Shown piece by piece: positions 60,101-64,000 of a stretch of 64,000 nucleotides of DNA. Every line of letters starts with the position of its first letter. Within the stretch, counting starts at the first letter, position 1. The position numbers and the translations under genes were made by a program. The notes below the pieces were generated by a model. That model was not told the origin of the DNA. It did no database searches and worked only from the letters and a program-made list of their open reading frames with translations. This DNA comes from Siderastrea radians (Eukaryota; Cnidaria; Anthozoa; Scleractinia; Rhizangiidae), in NCBI GenBank assembly GCA_964017195.1, contig OZ024896.1:34678807-34742806 (forward strand). Reading direction: 5' to 3'.

Positions 60101-62270
60101 TCGAACATTCCGTCTAGCCTGAGATTTTGGGCTTTCTGTTAATTCGATCGCAGCCGTCCTTTACCGTTATTAGACACAAGCCCTTCTACCTTCCGGTAAT
60201 CCTGAAGATCCTTAATATACACCAACTGTAACTTAGCCTGGGACTAAGCGAGGAACATTACTAGCTGCTTTGAGTTTATCTGTGCATTTTAATTCTAGTG
60301 CTTTCTATAACTTGGGCACACAGTTAGGTTAAGTTATTCGCGTATTCTGTTTTGGCGGGAGCCCATTGTTTTGGTGTCCCTAGCTGTACTTAAATACTTA
60401 TCTTCAATTATTATGCCATCTATTATTTTTTTCTCTAACAAAATAAATAAAAATAAGTATATCCCCTTAAGAGGAATTCCCACTCCCTGGGAATGGCCCT
60501 TTTAGCTGGGATTTGAAGGAAAATAACTCTGAAAACATGAACTCACTCACCAACTGACTTCAATCTGATTTGAAAGTTTAGAGAACTGAATCCTACCTGA
60601 GTCTTTTTTTTCTTCCTCGTCCTTCTTCTTTCTTTTTGATTCAATCATCTCTCGCTTTAGACGTTTATATTCGGCTTCGTGTTTGCTGAAAGGATCAAAG
60701 TTACCCTGTAGTTGGTTTGAAATTTTCCGGCAGGAGCGTACAGTTTATTCTATCACTAACTTCTAAAGATTCTTTCCCCTTTCTCCTTCCTGGTAACAAA
60801 AAAGTGAAGACTGAAGAAAGAAAAGCCTGAGTAAGTCTGACTAGGGACTGATCAGCTGACGCACGGACTGGCTGACTGACTGACCAACTGTCTGTCTGTC
60901 TGTCTCTCCCTTTGAATGAGTGATGACTGGAGAAAAATGAAGATCGGAGAATGAACAATCTGCTCTGTTAAGGATTACACTAATTAGGGTACGAATGACC
61001 GACAGACTGACTAACCCCTGACTAACTGAGAGAAAGTTTCATTAAACAATTACACACTGAGTGATATAACACCAATCTGATCAACAAAATATCGGGTCTC
61101 GCAATACTTTTTATGCCTTTGTTGTTGTACCAACCTTTTTCTAGATATATCCTTTGCTGTTTTTTCATCAACATCACCTTTTTCATTGTCTTCTGTTTTT
61201 CTTTTCTTCAATTTACTTCGCACTTGGTCTCGTATCTTTGAGTCTGAATCTTTATCTTCAACACTCTATAAAACCAGACAAATGCAACATCTTAAAAACC
61301 AGATACTATGCAGCTCTTAATAACCTCTAATTTCATTGGACCTTGGTATCACGCAGCTCCATTGTTTTCAGGGCTACGATCCATTGTTTTGTTGTTTGTT
61401 CTATTGTTTTCCCAGCAAACCAGAGAAGACCTTGTAAGAGCTCTGTACTGCCCCTTAAAAACTTCTGACTTCTTTGAAAATTTCACTGTCAATTTTGGAT
61501 GCATATCGAATCCCCAGACCTGAATGAGCAATAATATTGTGGCTTACCCCTTCCCCCCAAACCCTCGCAAAGGACCAAGGAAGCAGCTACACACTTACTT
61601 AGGTGTCTTTTTTTTAAACTGGGGCTTAAAGGGTAACCCTTTCCAGGGCGAGTGTACTATGGCGTATAAAAGTTAGGCTTAGTCTGACTAGTACTCTATG
61701 CTTGATACTAACCTTCCCATGTTACAGAAAAGAAATTATAAGAATGAACTGTTCCGACAATTATTACTTATCATTTTCCCCTTGAATATGGATTTTGGGG
61801 GTTTGAGCCTTAAAAAAGGATAACAAGTTTCGATTTTCTATCCTTGAATAGGGCAAGGTTTTAAGAACCTTTGCAACACACACCCATTCTAAATTGAAGG
61901 GAGTACCCGAACAACCCCTCCGTAAACCTTTTTAGCCCCAATAGCAATAAGCAGCTAATTTTTTCCTTATAATATCATGGCTTGACCAAACATACAGGTC
62001 ATGAGAATAGAGGAAACAAAGATGAAATGTTTAATGTCTAAGCAAATGTTCCCCACAAGAAACAAACCAAATATATGGAGAACTATGAGGACAAGATGAG
62101 TGTTGATATTGGGGTTTTAAGGGTTAGGGTGTGCACATCATGTCCTGAGATTGAACTGTATGTTATAAAGTTGGACACACTCTCCCGTCCACTCCCCTCC
62201 CCTCCCCCATGAGTACCTCTTCATCACTGTCATCATCTGAGTCAGCTGGCTCGGATTGCTTCCTCTTCTC
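53119..62270 (-). CDS. CWC27: CWC27, spliceosomal cyclophilin-like protein (partial, five internal exons)
   Basis: Exons in transcript order: 62217-62270, 61135-61265, 60597-60685, 54922-55028, 53119-53234. All have AG acceptors and GT donors, and phases 0-2-1-0-2 join cleanly, giving about 165 aa. The order of blocks follows the human CWC27 C-terminal half: acidic stretch (SEPADSDDDSDEE), KIRDQVRSKLKK, EYKRLKREMIESKRKK, VLAAFHAEQISYVEKKK, then GRDEQ joined to NLALLAEFQAKLAQ and an acidic linker ending GDDTGW. The family has an N-terminal cyclophilin (PPIase-like) domain, which must lie beyond 64000. CWC27 joins the activated (Bact) spliceosome with CWC22. The terminal exon, expected to carry a YDPRNP-like motif, was not found below 53119. 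The gene hosts a tRNA gene and a Mutator-like element in one intron. Confidence 0.88.
53610..54180 (+). mobile_element. 3' end of a CR1/L2-type LINE with (ATT)n tail
   Basis: The frame ending at 53912 reads TYGHRAFSHIAEVLWNSLPK and continues into a FKTKLKTFLLKR ending, which is the usual C-terminus of CR1/L2/Rex-type reverse transcriptase ORFs. The 3' UTR has the hairpin-like 'tgtaaagcgctgtt' and 'aacagcgctatataaat' typical of such tails, and then the (ATT)n/(AGT)n tract. Strongly 5' truncated; the true left boundary is not clear. It lies in a CWC27 intron in the opposite orientation. Confidence 0.65.
54101..54180. repeat. Compound (ATT)n(AGT)n(ATT)n microsatellite
   Basis: About ten ATT units, then nine to ten AGT units, then ATT again with one ATC. 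Directly follows the LINE tail, so it is probably the expanded tail. Confidence 0.9.
54206..54897. mobile_element. TTAACCCTTT-ended composite element containing a ~106-bp repeat unit
   Basis: The left end reads TTAGCCCTTTCACTCCCAGA and the right end, inverted, reads TTAACCCTTTAACTAGCTCC. Inside is one ~106-bp repeat copy ('gtgaccattcaaatgaaatc' near 54770), interrupted by the 470-bp palindromic element at 54255-54724. The opening is shared with the copy at 35699. Confidence 0.45.
54255..54724. mobile_element. Palindromic element with TTACCGTAAATGATCGATTA ends
   Basis: Perfect inverted ends of at least 20 bp (54255 onward and to 54724), extending into 'aagcgccgc'. 'cgaataagcgccgc' is repeated several times at both sides. 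Flanks GTGAT on both sides (with one intervening base on the right) may be a target duplication. Interrupts a ~106-bp repeat copy. Confidence 0.7.
55643..55713 (-). tRNA. tRNA-Gly (GCC)
   Basis: 71-nt sequence that folds as a standard tRNA: acceptor GCACTGG with CCAGTGC, A box TGGTTCAGTGG, anticodon arm CTCGCCTGCCACGCGGG with anticodon GCC, and B box GGTTCGATTCC. Nearly identical to metazoan tRNA-Gly-GCC. A TTTTTT terminator follows about 6 nt downstream on the minus strand. It sits inside a CWC27 intron on the same strand and looks intact. Confidence 0.96.
55992..56000. repeat. 9-bp target-site duplication, left copy
   Basis: GAGTTGACA, repeated exactly at 58588-58596 outside the right end of the Mutator-like element. 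Confidence 0.75.
57131..58362. repeat. Large internal inverted repeat of the MULE
   Basis: 57131-57384 is the inverted copy of about 58096-58362, and about 57957-58010 pairs with 58011-58093, with 'gaatttcaccgagaacagtt' seen in both directions. The right arm is continuous while the left arm is split by a 572-bp segment (57385-57956). That segment was either inserted in the left arm or lost from the right. Confidence 0.75.
57516..57755 (+). pseudogene. Short frame with a transposase HTH-like segment
   Basis: The frame (its first ATG is at 57516) contains NHDRRAINRFVKKMGFTRRK, which resembles the second helix-turn-helix of CENP-B/pogo-type DNA-binding domains (pattern W..RF.KR..FS.RR). A donor-like AAG|GTACGT directly follows. 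It lies in the 572-bp segment present in only one arm of the MULE inverted repeat. No DDE catalytic region is present. It may be a captured exon fragment. Confidence 0.3.
58588..58596. repeat. 9-bp target-site duplication, right copy
   Basis: GAGTTGACA, matching 55992-56000. Confidence 0.75.
58597..60596. other. Intronic DNA of CWC27
   Basis: No exon or gene recognised. An (AAAT)n microsatellite is at about 59661-59694. Confidence 0.5.
61925..62128. repeat. Copy of the TTAA-type MITE family
   Basis: 'cctttttagccccaatagca' on the left and 'gatattggggttttaagggt' on the right, with 'caggtcatgagaata' inside as in the copies at 33660 and 36455. Lies in a CWC27 intron. Confidence 0.5.
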
Positions 62271-63410
62271 CTGAAAAAGAACATTAATTTTTATAACACG
62301 TCAATCTGCAACGTCTTTCTAGGGGCCAGTAAGATCAACTCCTTTTACCAGAAATCAGTATAATTTATATAGTTTGAACAACCACACCTGAAAAAGCTCA
62401 CAAAATGAGAATTGAGGTGAGAAAATTTTCAGAGCTTTCATTATGGGTCAGCTAGTCTCAATTTCTCAGTTAAATTGGCATGTTCATTGCAGTTCATGTT
62501 CTATCAGATATGGCATATATAGCCATAGCTTTAGGTGAGAAATAGGACCCTTCTTTAATTTAGGGGTGGTTTGCTCACCCTTTCTCGCCACATACTAAAT
62601 CCAGGAACATAAAAAAACCTGAAAGACCTTAATAAATACCAACTATGTGCTAACAGCAAACTGGCATGTTCTCTGCTGACCCTGGTACTGCACAACCCTT
62701 TCACCAATGAAAGCCAATACAAATGACACCCAGGGAAAGGAGGCAGACAATACTCCTCCTGACTGGGAAACAAGGCCATGAAGTGTGAGGGAGAGTATAC
62801 AGTTATATTTTGATGTTTTGGTCTGGGATGAGATGAGGGTTATTGCTCCTTTGTCTGAAAAAGGATAGTGATTTTGAGGTTAAATTAGGGTTTCCAGTTC
62901 TAGGGGGCACAAGTACCCCTAAAAAAATTAATTGCAAGGTGTACCCCTCCCAACACCAAAGGTGCATACATCAGTTGCTAGAGTGGCCAGAGAAAATAAT
63001 GAAGGTGACTTAGATGCTTAATAAGTTGTAAGAAGGAAAAATAAAAATCAAATGTTTTTATAGCACATTTTAAAACCGCCCATTTACTTTTCAAAACACC
63101 CAGCATGCTAACCACTTACTTTTATCACTTCTACCTGCACCCCCGTCCTAACCCTTAGGCACTTAAAACCCAGTCTCTGCAGTAACGTAGTGACAAGGAA
63201 CATTACCACCCCCCCCCCCACCGCCCTTCCCACTCCTGAATAGGCTGCTAGTCCATTGCAGGGATCAGTACCCCCAGCATAAATTTTATGAGTGAAATAT
63301 ATAAAATATCCTAATTTATGTGAACTGCAGATCAAAACTTTAACACATGGAATATCCTCACAGTTCTATGTGCAACCTATTAGCAGTTGCAAAAAGAAAG
63401 CCTGAAAAAG
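62271..63410. other. Probable CWC27 intronic DNA
   Basis: No clear upstream CWC27 exon is found. A 15-nt block at about 63110-63130 on the minus strand lies between an AG and a GTAAGT, but it is too short to accept as an exon. C homopolymer at about 63209-63219. Confidence 0.4.
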
Positions 63411-63413
63411 ATC

Positions 63414-63485
63414 GGTCTGAATGGGTTTGAATCCCTGAACACTGCAATTACTGGTGCAGCGCTCTACCAACTGAACTATCAAGCC
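63414..63485 (-). repeat. tRNA-derived sequence (minus)
   Basis: Reads GGCTTGATAGTTCAGTTGG, with an A-box-like TAGTTCAGTTGG, an anticodon-like stem CTGCA...TGCAG and a B-box-like GGGATTCAAACCC. Acceptor pairing is poor and the B box is degenerate, so it is probably a tRNA-derived repeat, not a working tRNA. Confidence 0.55.
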
Positions 63486-63507
63486 AACTAAGAGACAGCT
63501 CCCAGAT

Positions 63508-63580
63508 GGCTTGTCAGCTCACTTGGCACAGCACTGCACCAGAAATATCAGGGTTATCGGTTCGAATCCTGTTCAAGCCT
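63508..63580 (+). repeat. tRNA-derived sequence (plus) with Pol III-type terminator
   Basis: Starts GGCTTGTCAGCTCACTTGG, has a perfect B box GGTTCGAATCC, ends CAAGCC pairing with GGCTTG, and is followed by a run of eight T. The D and anticodon arms pair badly. It faces the minus copy at 63414-63485 head to head across 22 bp. Confidence 0.55.
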
Positions 63581-64000
63581 CATTTTTTTTCTGTCTTTCA
63601 TTTAACAGCTGCTTAAGTTACAAGCAGGTTTAGATGATGCCAAGTCATGTATCACAGCACTCATCCATTTTCACCATGAAGCAAACATTTTGTTCAAAAA
63701 CCTGACAAAGCAATTCAGCTGAAAAATTTGATAAAACAATTATTCAACTTGCAATTGTTAGATATGAGGTGATCATAACCAATCAGTTATTTATTACCCA
63801 TATCCAAATTCTCCCAACCAGTGCCATAAGAGATATATAGAAAACGGTAAGGAGAATAAGCATATTGAAATTGGGGCCTAATTAACCCGATACCAGTCGT
63901 ATCCTCTGGTCAGGAGCAAACCATCAGAAGAGACGGCTAAAATTCAGGCCAAAATGTCGGGCTAATGCAACAACTCTTTATAAGGAAATTGCAGCAAAGG
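63581..64000. other. Right edge, repeat-like
   Basis: 63720-63890 resembles the TTAA-type MITE family ('caaattctcccaaccagtgc', 'ggagaataagcatattgaaa'). No exon recognised. Confidence 0.4.

Noticed and set aside
63108..63130. 15-nt microexon of CWC27
   Set aside because: AG and GTAAGT flanks exist, but 15 nt with no family match is too weak.
1..64000. CRISPR array, prokaryotic operon, or viral genome
   Set aside because: No spaced direct repeats of CRISPR type, no packed same-strand genes, and no capsid or viral polymerase frames. The only RT sequences are non-LTR retrotransposon remnants.

Overview
The window looks like nuclear DNA of a cnidarian, probably an anthozoan such as a stony coral. 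The sequence shows spliced genes with GT-AG introns, AT-rich intergenic DNA, many palindromic MITE-like insertions, a decayed L1/Tx1-type retrotransposon, and animal-type METTL4, CWC27 and TAL/SCL-type bHLH genes. The assignment to Cnidaria is an inference from this mix; no species can be named from sequence alone.

Layout. 1-6.0 kb is repeat-rich, with three terminal-inverted-repeat (TIR) elements and weak traces of a minus-strand gene divergent from METTL4. 6445-13790 (+) is a complete nine-exon METTL4 gene (602 codons plus stop, all splice phases agree) with the catalytic DPPW motif and a large Cys-containing insertion. 14.0-18.2 kb holds a diverged long inverted repeat around a possible first exon, a CCAAT-rich 121-bp duplication, a foldback element and copies of a ~106-bp repeat. 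Three intronless TAL/LYL-type bHLH genes follow: A at 18260-18772 (-), B at 27263-27793 (+), C at 42092-42637 (+). Between B and C sits a 5'-truncated L1/Tx1-clade LINE (29412-32275) with a clear 12-bp target-site duplication. 45-53 kb is repeat-rich, including an array of the ~106-bp repeat, a TTAA-flanked MITE and a pogo-like end. 53119-62270 (-) carries five consecutive internal exons of CWC27, the spliceosomal cyclophilin-like protein; its PPIase domain must lie beyond the right edge and its last exon was not found. One CWC27 intron contains a tRNA-Gly(GCC) gene and a 2,587-bp Mutator-like element with 9-bp target duplications and a large internal inverted repeat. The right edge has a head-to-head pair of tRNA-derived sequences.

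Function. METTL4 (known to make N6-methyl-Am in U2 snRNA) and CWC27 both act on splicing; their linkage here may be coincidence. The bHLH cluster looks like a local expansion of cell-fate transcription factors. Copies of the ~106-bp repeat lie near all three bHLH genes. No prokaryotic-style system, CRISPR array or viral genome was seen. The most unusual items are the METTL4 insertion, the bHLH trio with its repeat family, the Mutator-like foldback, and the exon-plus-splice-site inverted duplication near 14.1 kb.
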